DNA from: Staphylotrichum longicolle
Taxonomy: Eukaryota; Ascomycota; Sordariomycetes; Sordariales; Chaetomiaceae
NCBI GenBank assembly: GCA_019096155.1
Contig: JAHCVI010000002.1
Coordinates: 3,658,001 to 3,722,000 of the forward strand
DNA: 64,000 nucleotides
Direction of reading: 5' to 3'
Shown here: positions 1-8,718 of the stretch, piece by piece
Position numbering within the stretch: the stretch's first letter is position 1
How the letters are laid out: each line of letters starts with the position of its first letter
Made by a program: the position numbers and the translations under genes
Notes under the pieces: generated by a model
The model's input: only the letters and a program-made list of their open reading frames with translations
What the model was told of the DNA's origin: nothing
The model's database searches: none

Positions 1-419
1 CTGGTAAGGTGGATCCATTCAAGAGGTGGACAACAGGAACGGGAACAGGAACGGAAACAGCGGCATCTGGTAAGACTCGACTCCAGCTCAACAAGCTTCT
101 CTCATCTTTGCGTTTCCACTCCTCGTCCCCAAGACCGGGACTAGTCTGATCCCTGTCCTCCGCCGTAACCGCAATCGCTGTGTTTCTTGTCACACTTCCC
201 GGTCGATCGACTTTACACTACATTAACCCTGATTCTGGTTTCTTTGGCTCAAGACGACCCAACATCTGAATTCCAGGCTGCTGACCTCGCCACAGCTTGA
301 CCGCTCGACGCGCACCGAAGCCACCAGCTGCTTGCCCTCCGCATATTCAAACAGCAAAGACTTCCAGAGGATCGAGACAGCACATCACCTGGACCATCTC
401 CTCCTTCAACTCCTCCACC
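1..419. other. Upstream flank, no gene seen
   Basis: This is the left edge of the window. It holds no convincing reading frame and probably contains the promoter and 5' leader of the surface-protein gene whose first ATG is at 420. The last 60 bases before that ATG are rich in A, C and T and low in G, as fungal leaders often are. Confidence 0.5.
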
Positions 420-1609
420 ATGGACACCTTCAAAGGTGGCAACTCGCCTTCCTCTGAGGCTCTTCTGCCTATCACTGCCGGGGAAAAGACTGCTTCCGTC
501 GACAACCGGCAACGCCCAGCTCTGGCCCGCAGGATGGCATGTGCCCGGCGAACCATCATCATCTTGTCGTTGGGTACGCTGGTGCTCTTATGGTTCGCCT
601 CGGTTGGCTCCATCCGGATGCCCTGCCACAAAGTTAACCCGGGTAACCAAACGGCGGGCGAGGTTTTGGATTCGTCTTCGTTCTCGGCCATGTTGGAGTC
701 GGCTTCACCCGCATCTCTCCAGGATCTCCTGCACCGGTACTTTCCTGAGAAGTTCCCACACGGCGTGTTCCCATCTGCGCACGAGACCGCCGCTGTCCAA
801 CAGGCCGCTGATGCGCCCGTTGCCACCTCCAACGTGCAGCTCGCAAAGCGGCAAAACGATAACTCGACGACCTCGAGCGCCAGCGCAACGCCAACTTCGA
901 CACCGACCGAGACCTCCACTCCCCCGGCTGAGACCACATCCTCGACGACGGTTGTCCCTCCCCCTTCGAGCAGCAGCAGCACTCGGAGCTCTACCAGCGC
1001 GGCTCCCCCGCCGAGCACCAGCAGTGTTCCACCTGCCACTACCAGCCGCAGCAGTAGCAGTGCCCCGGCACCTACTAGCTCCTCCTCGCTGCCTGGTACG
1101 TCATCAAGTCTAAGTGAAACCACTTTTTCTCCGACTTCTTCTTCGGGACCGGGGACCTCGTCGTCCTCCGCCCCCCAAACTTTGCCGTCCTCCTCGGTCG
1201 CCGGCGGTACGTGGGCCTGCGTTTGCTTCCGCGTTCCCCGTTGTTTGGTCCATTTCTCTTGTTCTCTGATCTATATATATGTCCTTGCTGCGAACCGTCA
1301 TGAAGCCCCCACTAACTGTCAACAGAAACCACGTTGACAACCTCGACTGTGCCCCCTCCCACCACCACCGCCCCCACGTCCACACGGGCTAGCACCTCCA
1401 AGGCGATCGTCGAGACCTTCACCTCTACGCACCCCAACGGAGCGGTCGTCACCATTACCACGACGACATTCGTTCCCGCTGACGAGGAGCCATCAGCCAC
1501 CTCGACGCGGCCTGTCCCCACTCTCCAGAACTTTGCCGTCCGTCCTTGCGGCAGCGGCCCAGCTCTGGCCGGTGCTGTCGGAGCCGCCATGCTGTTCTTG
1601 GCGGCGTAG
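420..1609 (+). CDS. Ser/Thr-rich GPI-type cell-surface protein
   Basis: Two exons, 420-1206 and 1326-1609, join in phase across a 119-base GTACGT...CAG intron to give about 356 residues. Residues 39-64 contain a strong hydrophobic stretch preceded by Arg residues. Residues 143-144 are a Lys-Arg pair (LAKRQN), a possible Kex2 site. The rest is mostly Ser, Thr and Pro and ends in a hydrophobic tail (ALAGAVGAAMLFLAA) resembling a GPI-attachment signal. If translation starts at the first ATG, the hydrophobic stretch is an internal signal anchor. If it starts at Met39 (base 534), the protein has a classical signal peptide, which fits a GPI protein better. The role is probably cell wall or surface; no enzymatic domain is visible. 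The Ser/Thr mucin-like composition makes homology weak, so the family remains unnamed. Confidence 0.75.
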
Positions 1610-2292
1610 TCCCATTGTTCAAAGGGGCGTTTTGGTCCTCGCGTTCAGCGGGGATCCTGTTTCACTCATCCATTCCTTCATTGTTTGATTCCAGGGCGTT
1701 TCTGCATTGCGCGGGGTTTGGGCTCTTGTCTTTGTTTTCTTTTTTTTCCATCTTCAGGGCATCATAAAGGAGTCATTGAGGATGGGTAATGTCTCTCTTT
1801 TATACACACACTCCCTACACAGGGCTACGGCACCACATAATATCGGATCGGCGCAAACGATCAATGAACGATACCCACATTCCTTTGGTTGAATCAGGGA
1901 GGGACACTACTGGGAGATACTGGGATAGACACACCGGGGGCGGCAAATTTTGTCGAGATTGAAAGGATACAGGGCAGTACATAGACGGACAGGCCGCGCT
2001 CGGTCGGGTTCTTAATCAAGCGAGTAATGCGAATAGACAAGAGGTTACAGGCACGGTGAATATTATGTCTTCAATGAATCTTGGGGTATCGAGTATCAAA
2101 GGATACGAAAAGGGAAATCGAAAAAAAAAAAAAAAAGCATATTGCGCCTAGCCACCCTCCTACACACAGATATATGTCCAATTTTTTGTCCACTGCGCCG
2201 TCCCCACACATAACAAAGAACATCGTCCTCCTCGATTCTCTCGTCCCATCTACAACCCCAATATGCCTTGACAGACCCACGCCGCTGTCGTC
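1610..2292. other. Convergent intergenic region
   Basis: This gap lies between the surface-protein gene and the convergent FAM32A-like gene. It contains 3' untranslated sequence and a run of 16 A residues at 2121-2136. No supported gene or RNA is seen. Confidence 0.5.
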
Positions 2293-2930
2293 TCAGCCGG
2301 GTCCAATCTTGGGCATGTCGTGATGCTCGCTCAGCCGCGCCAGGTGCGCGTTCAGCTCTTCGACCCTCTGCTTGTGCGTCTTGAGCAGCTCGGGCCGGAT
2401 GCGGCCGGACTCGGTCAGCTCTTTTAACTGTTTTTTGACAATAATCTCCATTAGCGATGCCACCCCCCGCAACGAAATGAAAACGAAAGATAGGAGAAAT
2501 GAGGAAAGGGAAGAAAGTGCGCATTGAAGAAGCTGATGGACGAAGGACGTACCCTCTTCCTCTTGGCCTCGGCGAACCGCCTCTCCGTCTCGGTCTTGTT
2601 GTCGTCTTCTTCCCTGCCGTCCTTGTCCCTGTCCTGCTCCCCCGACTCTGACCTCCCTCTCCTCCTGCGCGCATCGTCGTCGTCTCCACCGTTTCCTGGG
2701 GAGTGGCGGCGCTCGGGAGTGCCGTCGTCACCTGCCTCCGCCGCCGGGACGAGAGCGGTCTCGCTGTTGTTGTTGTTGTTGTTGTTCTTGTCGCCGGTAG
2801 AGAGGTTCTTTTCGAGGTCGGTGGTTCCGCCCTTGTCCTTGCTCTTCTTCTTCTTCTTCTTGGCCACGCCCGCGGCCCCTTTGAGCTTGAGCGGGCCGCG
2901 GGATATTGACGCGTAGTCGTCTGAGGGCAT
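2293..2930 (-). CDS. FAM32A-like nuclear protein (DUF1754 family)
   Basis: Two exons on the minus strand, 2930-2553 and 2427-2293, are joined through a 125-base GTACGT...CAG intron in phase 0 and give 170 residues. The N-terminus carries the family signature GPLKLKG followed by a run of lysines. The C-terminus carries the matching conserved end (LLKTHKQRVEELNAHLARL, then SEHHDMPKIGPG). Human FAM32A is a small nucleolar/spliceosomal protein seen in the catalytic-stage spliceosome, so a role in the nucleus or in splicing is inferred. Between the two conserved ends is a fungal insertion of about 100 residues of low-complexity sequence, including a poly-Asn run encoded by TTG repeats and acidic and Arg-rich stretches. 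The gene converges on the surface-protein gene to its left. Confidence 0.87.
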
Positions 2931-3694
2931 GATGGGTGGGGTGAGGATGTTTTGTCGTGACTGGTTGTGGGTTGAGGGTGTAGGTGACGGGTCCCGTGTT
3001 GTTTGCTGGTAAAGGCAATGGGAGGTTGATGACATACATAAGGGAGATACGATGCAAGTATCGATGTAATGCAGCAAACAAGTATGGCCCCACAATCGCT
3101 GGGTATAACTTCTCTTCCCGCAAATTTTTTTTGGACCTTTCTTCTTTTTTTTCCTCAGATCAAAAAGTATATCACGAAGATGCCACGACCGCCACTAGTA
3201 TCCCACGGTGTTAGGTTGCCAGATCTCAATGAGATCTCCTTCGGAGAAGAACCTCCTTGATAGGAAGTTTCGCACCCTGAAACCCTGTGGGTGTGAATTG
3301 CTGATAGATTGGAGACATTTCTTTGCGATTGACGGTGTAACTTGGCGCGCCGTGTGGCCTCGGCCTGGGCGCGACGCGCGACCCAACTTTTGGTGACCTC
3401 CCTAAGCTGTTGATGAGCAGAGCTTTTTCTCTGCTCTCGCTCTGCCAAGCCTCTCTGCCAACCATGGTGCTTCACCCATCCACCTGCTGGGCAAGACCCC
3501 AATGTCTAGACGCCAGAAACGCTGCCTGCGGTTGAAGGCAACCAACTTCACCTGCTGAACTGAAAGAAGTCGACTCGTTGATGTTGTGCTGGTTGCCCAC
3601 TTGCAGAGTTGTCACTGGCTGAGTCAAGATCACCTCTGACCACTGGATGTGTTTCAGGCACTTTGGTATTAATTTCTATCCGCTGCCAACCCAT
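2931..3694. other. Intergenic region
   Basis: About 760 bases upstream of the FAM32A-like gene and downstream of the small unknown gene. Pyrimidine-rich leader-like sequence lies near 3120-3160. No supported gene is seen; the small frames on both strands lack any family signal. Confidence 0.45.
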
Positions 3695-4085
3695 TTACTG
3701 CGTGGGCTCATCAAACCCAACGACCTTTTTACTACGATGCTGATCCTTGAGAAACTCTTCAATCTGCGTGTCATGGTTGGGACGCTCGGGAGGTCCTGGG
3801 ATGTTCTTCCCTACCGTCGACGGCTCGGCCTCCTGTTCGTTTTCCTGGCTCCCAAGCATCCTCCCCACGGCTGGGACGTATTGCGAGACTGCGAACCCAT
3901 GCGGTTAGTAAAAAACAACATGAGCAGCCAGGCTCGACGAGCGAGGACGTACCCTTGTCTATGATGCCGCTGCCCTGGTCCTCCTGCGGAGGGCTCTTTA
4001 CGCGAGACGCGGCCTCATCAAGCTTGGCCTTGTAGTCGGGACCCCCGGAGGGGTTGGGGTTGTTTTCCACAATTGGCTCTGCCAT
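3695..4085 (-). CDS. Small conserved-looking protein of unknown function
   Basis: Exons 4085-3953 and 3888-3695 on the minus strand join across a 64-base intron (GTACGT...CAG) and give 108 residues. The protein is hydrophilic, without a signal peptide or membrane segment. The C-terminal part (PPERPNHDTQIEEFLKDQHR, then SKKVVGFDEPTQ) looks like a conserved block rather than random sequence, and the splice join keeps the frame open to a natural stop, which supports a real gene. I do not recognise a named family. The overall charge pattern (acidic N-terminal half, basic patch near the end) suggests a soluble, perhaps partly disordered, protein. Confidence 0.65.
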
Positions 4086-4841
4086 GATATCCAGTACTCG
4101 AATGTATGGGATTCTGGAAATGAGAGTTCTCCTCGGGGTCCAAGTTTGAGACACAAGGGAAGAAATGCTTTAAGGGACGACCACAGGGAAACACACATGG
4201 ACCATGACGTCACCCGCGGCTTCCCTTACGCGTTCCTTCAATACGAAGGTTACGAAAGCCACTTGGTGCTCTTGCACCACGACTCGAGAATTGCCCAGTC
4301 TCCAGTTGACTGTTCAGTCTTCGGGTCTTCGAGCATAGGGGCAATCCTTATGCTTTACGCGCTGAGGTGTGATGCCGGTGCTAGTCCGCGTGCACAAATC
4401 GTCAGCCGTTGCAGTCCTGAATCCATTTCTTTTTCTTCCAGCAACCTTCCAACATTGGAGAACCAATACTCGGCCATATCCGAACATGGCTCGTTTTCAT
4501 CCACCATGATGATTGAACACTCGATGCTGGTGATAATGCCATCCGAAGAAATCGTGTGGCAGTCGGTAGACTTCGGATATTTTTCATGGGGGGGCAACTT
4601 TATTTCAACGCCCCCGCCAAGACATGTGCCCCTCGTTATTTATGGGTGTCACCCCGCGGTCCCTGAAAGCACTCATGCAACCGATACAGCGTGACCGAGT
4701 TTCCCAACGCACTCTTTTCAGTCCTTCTTTTCACCGCCGGGGTCGTTCAACAAACGCATTTCCGAGCCATTGCTACCTTGTAGCGCAACAAAAACTTGCC
4801 CTTCAACACCGTCAATCCTTGAATCAGGAAGAACCGCAACC
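4086..4841. other. Divergent intergenic region
   Basis: This gap of about 750 bases lies between the small minus-strand gene and the plus-strand zinc chaperone GTPase gene, so it should hold both promoters. A 182-residue open frame at 4146-4694 shows no domain, and I do not accept it as a gene. Confidence 0.45.
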
Positions 4842-5993
4842 ATGACACAAACCGACCCCCCACCCGCCGCCAAACCCATCCCCATCACCATCATCACCGG
4901 CTTCCTCGGCGCCGGCAAGACCACCCTGATCCTCAACCTCCTCCCGCAGCTGCGCGCCCTCAACCGTCCCTACAAGCTCGCCCTGCTCAAGAACGAGTTC
5001 GGCGACCTGGCCATCGACTCGCAGCTCGCCTCGTCATCCGCCATCGCCGGCGTCACCGAGCTCCTCAACGGCTGCATCTGCTGCAACCTGGTCGGCCAGC
5101 TTGGGCCCGCGCTTGCCGAGCTGCGCGACACCGTGACGCCGGACCGCGTCGTCATCGAGACCAGCGGCAGCGCGTTCCCCGCGACCCTGGCCCTCGAGGT
5201 CAACCGCCTCGCCCGCGAGACGGGCGGCGAGTACGTCCTGGACGGCGTGGTCAGCGTCATCGACGTGGAGAACTGGGCGGGCTACGAGGACACGAGCTAC
5301 ACGGCGAGGCTGCAGGCGCGGTATACGGATCTGGTGGTGTTCAACAAGTGGGAGGGGTGCGGGGAGAGGCGGTTCGACGAGGTGTTGGACCGGCTCGGGG
5401 ATCTGGAGGTGGATGTCGCGTGGGTGAAGAGTGATAAGGGGTGGGTGGGCGCCGATCTGGTGTTTGGAGTCGATGGGGGGTTAGCGAAGGGCTTGGACGA
5501 GGGCGACCTCACGGCGGCTGCGGATGGGGGGGAATGCAAGCATGGGGACGGGTGCGGACATGACCACGGGAAAAAGCATCATCAGTCGGAAGTGGAGGTG
5601 CTGTCAGTGGAGTTGAAAGGAGACTCCAGAGCGGTGGACGCGACGAAGCTGATGAGCTTTCTCAAGAAGACGCCCAAGGACGAGGTCTACCGGATCAAGG
5701 CCGTGCTGACGTCGTCCGGGGTTGTCAAGAACTCGGACGAGGATGTGTCGGTGCTGGCGTCGCCACATTCGAGGAGCAGGTACATCTTGAACTGGGCCTT
5801 TGGGAGATGGACGTTTACGCCGCTAGGGGAGGATGTTGCAGAGCATGCGTCGAGCAGCGAGGCCATTTTGCGGATGACCATGATTTTGGCGAGATATGAG
5901 AGCACCAAGTGGAAGAAGAAGCTAGAGGCCGGCGGGCTCCTGGAGTTAGACGGGGCGGACAAGGGAGAATTGTTGGTGACAAAGGTTGTTTAG
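4842..5993 (+). CDS. ZNG1: COG0523 zinc chaperone GTPase (ZNG1/CobW family)
   Basis: Single exon, 383 residues, starting at the first in-frame ATG. It is a G3E-family GTPase of the CobW/P47K type. Walker A is GFLGAGKT at residues 20-27, the metal-binding GCICC motif ends at residue 81, the ETSG switch motif is near residue 105 and the guanine-specificity motif is NKWE at residues 167-170. Between the GTPase and the CobW C-terminal domain lies a Cys/His-rich metal-binding loop (residues 230-247, CKHGDGCGHDHGKKHH). Eukaryotic members of this subfamily (ZNG1) deliver zinc to methionine aminopeptidase 1 using GTP hydrolysis, and that is the likely role here. The specificity motif has Glu where many GTPases have Asp. 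The client is inferred from the family, not visible in the sequence. Confidence 0.9.
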   Translation: MTQTDPPPAAKPIPITIITGFLGAGKTTLILNLLPQLRALNRPYKLALLKNEFGDLAIDSQLASSSAIAGVTELLNGCICCNLVGQLGPALAELRDTVTPDRVVIETSGSAFPATLALEVNRLARETGGEYVLDGVVSVIDVENWAGYEDTSYTARLQARYTDLVVFNKWEGCGERRFDEVLDRLGDLEVDVAWVKSDKGWVGADLVFGVDGGLAKGLDEGDLTAAADGGECKHGDGCGHDHGKKHHQSEVEVLSVELKGDSRAVDATKLMSFLKKTPKDEVYRIKAVLTSSGVVKNSDEDVSVLASPHSRSRYILNWAFGRWTFTPLGEDVAEHASSSEAILRMTMILARYESTKWKKKLEAGGLLELDGADKGELLVTKVV

Positions 5994-6415
5994 ACTAGAG
6001 CAGAGGGGTTCGGGTGTTGTTGGATGCCTGGCGTCATGGCGTAACAGATAGACTATGTCCCAAGCATATACAGATAGATACCTACCTACAAGAGATGACG
6101 CAAAAGCTGCGTCCTTGCTTCACGGTCACAGCATCCACAAGTTTCTTCTAGTCTTGAGTCAGGCCCAACGATCTTCCTCCCCAACTCCCAGGCTCAGCGA
6201 CATCTTGAGAACTTTCCATTCCCAAAATCTCTACTCTGTTTGCTCTACCAAGAGAAGGAAAGCAGCATTTACCACTCACTTTAACCGTCAAACACGTAAT
6301 CCAAACATCACTTCTGAAGATCAACCACGTGATCAAGATGGGCATTGTATCCCGGATCTACCCCGGCGACTCTATTGCATATACAATACAGTACAATACA
6401 GTCCAAGCAATGAAC
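5994..6415. other. Convergent intergenic region
   Basis: About 420 bases between the stop codons of two convergent genes. It contains a TACCTACCTA motif near 6079-6090 of the type that recurs in other gaps of this window. No gene is seen. Confidence 0.45.
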
Positions 6416-8350
6416 CTAAAAAAACCCCGTCCTCCCCACCGCGTTTCTTTGCCCATCCCCATCCTCCTCCCTCCCCTCCTCCTCACCACCATACTGCCCG
6501 ATAATATCCATAAACAAATCCGCGTTATCCCCCTTCTCCTGAATCTCCCTCTCGAACCGCGCCCGCTCCTCGGGCTTCTTCCACGCCAAAAATGCCGAGT
6601 CATCCACTCTCAAGGACGACGACGCTGACGCTGACGACGACGACCGCGCCGCTCTTCGATTATTCCCCTCCTGTCTTGTCCCCGGCGGCGGAGCGCCGCC
6701 GCCGCGGTATCTGGACGTCGGGAGGAGCCTGGGAGAACGGGACGGTGGCGTGTTGTTCGTCCCGCGGCTTGCGGCGCTGCCGCTCGACGGTGGCGAGGGC
6801 GGAGGGGCGGCTGGGGTGGAGGAGGAGGAGAGCGATGGCGGCGGGGTTTTGAGCAGCTGGGAAGCGATGTGTGGTTGTGGTTGCTTGTACAGCTGTTGGT
6901 GGCGGTCTGAGATGGAGTCAAAGAGGGTTGATGGTGGTGAGGGGGGAGTGGCAGGCGGCGGCGGCGGTCTCCGCTCTGAGCGTGAGGGGGGTGTGGGAGG
7001 CGCGGGTAGGGGCTTGTCCATGTATTTCTGCCGCTCGGGTGTGGACGGGTGGTTTACGCGTGCTGGGTCGTAGATGCCCGAGGGGGACGGCCAGATTGTG
7101 CGTATTGTGCTTGATGGTGATGGTGATTTGGGCCGTGGTTGGCGTTTGCGAGGAGGTGGAGATGAAGGGATCTGGCGTCTTGCTGGCTTTGGCTCATCAA
7201 TGGGTGTTGGTGCCTCGACCGTGAGACTGGGAACTGCTCGATGGTGGGCAAACCTCCGAGCGACCCCCCTGAGGTCCCCCTTCGGGGCCATGCGCCGAAC
7301 AGTCAGGAGAGCCCTTTCAGCAAGTCTCGGTGGTGCCTTCTCCATTTCTGTCCGGTTGGGATACGCCAGACATATTCTCAGATCCCTCTTGCAATCCAGA
7401 TAGGGGCATTCCAAAGGGAGAGGGTCATGGCCAAAGAACTTGGCGCAAAAGGGGCAGAACCCGCGTCGGTAAATCTCCATGCGCACTAGTTGCTCCGTGT
7501 CAACTGGGTCTTCTTCGTCCTCGTCTTCTGTGGGGGGATACCTACCTTTACCCCTGGTGTATTGTGGTGCCGTCAGAGAATGTTCCCCTGCGACGGTGGC
7601 TAGGGCAGGACTGACACTCCGAGGGGGTCTTGGTGGTGATGGAGGGCTGACCGAGCCAGCAAATAAAGGGGCTGGTGTGGGTGATGACCTGCCAGCAGCA
7701 TAGTTTGTCATGATGTTGCCATTCTGAAACATCGTTGTCGTCGCGGCGTGTTGTTGTTGCAGTGGTCTCGTGAACTTGGCCTGGTGAGACCCAGCCTGAA
7801 TCCTCACGGCGGAACTTACACCCTGGTTGTGCTTCGGCGTTGTTTGCTGATCCGGGTCTCTTCGCCCCACGGTCTTGACGTATGCCACTTGTGTAGCAAG
7901 TTGTCGCTGCGGGGCCATTTCCGCCTCATCATCGCTCTCGGCGGCAACAGCGGGACCATCCTGCTCATCCTGCTCATTAAAGCTTGTTAAGGCTGATGCT
8001 TGCATGTCGTACCATCCTTCTCGCGGTTTCCGTTCTTCTTCTAACCGCCCATGAGGGTGTCTGAGAGAACGCTGACCTACCAAGTCTGTATCCTCATATC
8101 GATGCCTTGTGAACATCTCGTCACGTCCTCTGAGGGAGGCTCGCTGCCAGCGTGGAATCTCGTCACCACACTCTTCCTCAGTGGGTGCCTCGATCGGTGA
8201 TATGAGCTGTGCAGGCCTGTCTGGGGTGTGAACAATTTCAAATCCCTTCTCGAGTTTCTCTTCGCTCTTGGACTTGTGGCGGCCGAGGCCGCGGAGCTTC
8301 TGGGTGAGGCTGTTGGTTGGGCTGTTTGCACTTGTCCACCCTCCTGCCAT
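6416..8350 (-). CDS. Low-complexity protein with a Cys4 patch, unknown function
   Basis: A single uninterrupted frame of 644 residues on the minus strand starts at ATG 8350. Most of it is predicted to be disordered: rich in Pro, Ser, Arg and Gln, with acidic patches around residues 137-145 and 275-283. The only ordered-looking segment is residues 285-330, where Cys299, Cys302, Cys315 and Cys320 form a C-x2-C-x12-C-x4-C arrangement (FCPFCAKFFGHDPLPLECPY...) that could bind one zinc ion, followed by LRICLAYPNR. The C-terminus has a second conserved-looking stretch (FLAWKKPEERARFEREIQ, then DLFMDIIGQYG). I do not recognise a family. A GTAGGT sequence near residue 90 could be a splice donor, but splicing there is not needed to keep the frame open. 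Confidence 0.72.
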   Translation of the reverse strand: MAGGWTSANSPTNSLTQKLRGLGRHKSKSEEKLEKGFEIVHTPDRPAQLISPIEAPTEEECGDEIPRWQRASLRGRDEMFTRHRYEDTDLVGQRSLRHPHGRLEEERKPREGWYDMQASALTSFNEQDEQDGPAVAAESDDEAEMAPQRQLATQVAYVKTVGRRDPDQQTTPKHNQGVSSAVRIQAGSHQAKFTRPLQQQHAATTTMFQNGNIMTNYAAGRSSPTPAPLFAGSVSPPSPPRPPRSVSPALATVAGEHSLTAPQYTRGKGRYPPTEDEDEEDPVDTEQLVRMEIYRRGFCPFCAKFFGHDPLPLECPYLDCKRDLRICLAYPNRTEMEKAPPRLAERALLTVRRMAPKGDLRGVARRFAHHRAVPSLTVEAPTPIDEPKPARRQIPSSPPPRKRQPRPKSPSPSSTIRTIWPSPSGIYDPARVNHPSTPERQKYMDKPLPAPPTPPSRSERRPPPPPATPPSPPSTLFDSISDRHQQLYKQPQPHIASQLLKTPPPSLSSSSTPAAPPPSPPSSGSAASRGTNNTPPSRSPRLLPTSRYRGGGAPPPGTRQEGNNRRAARSSSSASASSSLRVDDSAFLAWKKPEERARFEREIQEKGDNADLFMDIIGQYGGEEEGREEDGDGQRNAVGRTGFF

Positions 8351-8718
8351 CTCTCAGACTCAGAGGTCGGGGCACTTCGACGAAAGTTGGCTGTGAGAAG
8401 TCGCTTTGCAAAGACGGCAATGCCATCGTGCGGGAACCAAGGCAGATCCACGTGGGAATGCCCGAGTGCTTTTAATAGGCATGGAGGCAAATGGGAAACA
8501 AGCTTGTTCTTTGTACTCGGGTATTCGCGCCATCAGAAAGACTCCCTTGCTCGATGCTACAAAAAGATGGTCCCTTCCACGAGTTTCATTGTGGTGGGCG
8601 GTTTCCTTTCTTTGTCTCCCGTACGCCTGGAGTTTGATATGCAAACAATGGCACCGACATCGCGAGTGTGGCGGTTCCTGATGCCACGAATGCATTTTTA
8701 ACGCTGAGTTTCTTGAGC
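8351..8718. other. Intergenic region
   Basis: About 370 bases separate the start of the Cys4-patch gene from the stop of the cation-chloride cotransporter gene, both on the minus strand. It probably holds the promoter of the former and the 3' end of the latter. No gene is seen. Confidence 0.45.

Noticed and set aside
4146..4694. 182-residue open frame on the plus strand
   Set aside because: No domain, no conserved composition, and it lies where the promoters of two divergent genes are expected.
8030..8085. Intron of about 40 bases in the Cys4-patch gene
   Set aside because: GTAGGT and TTAG are present, but removal shifts the frame, and the unspliced frame is open throughout.
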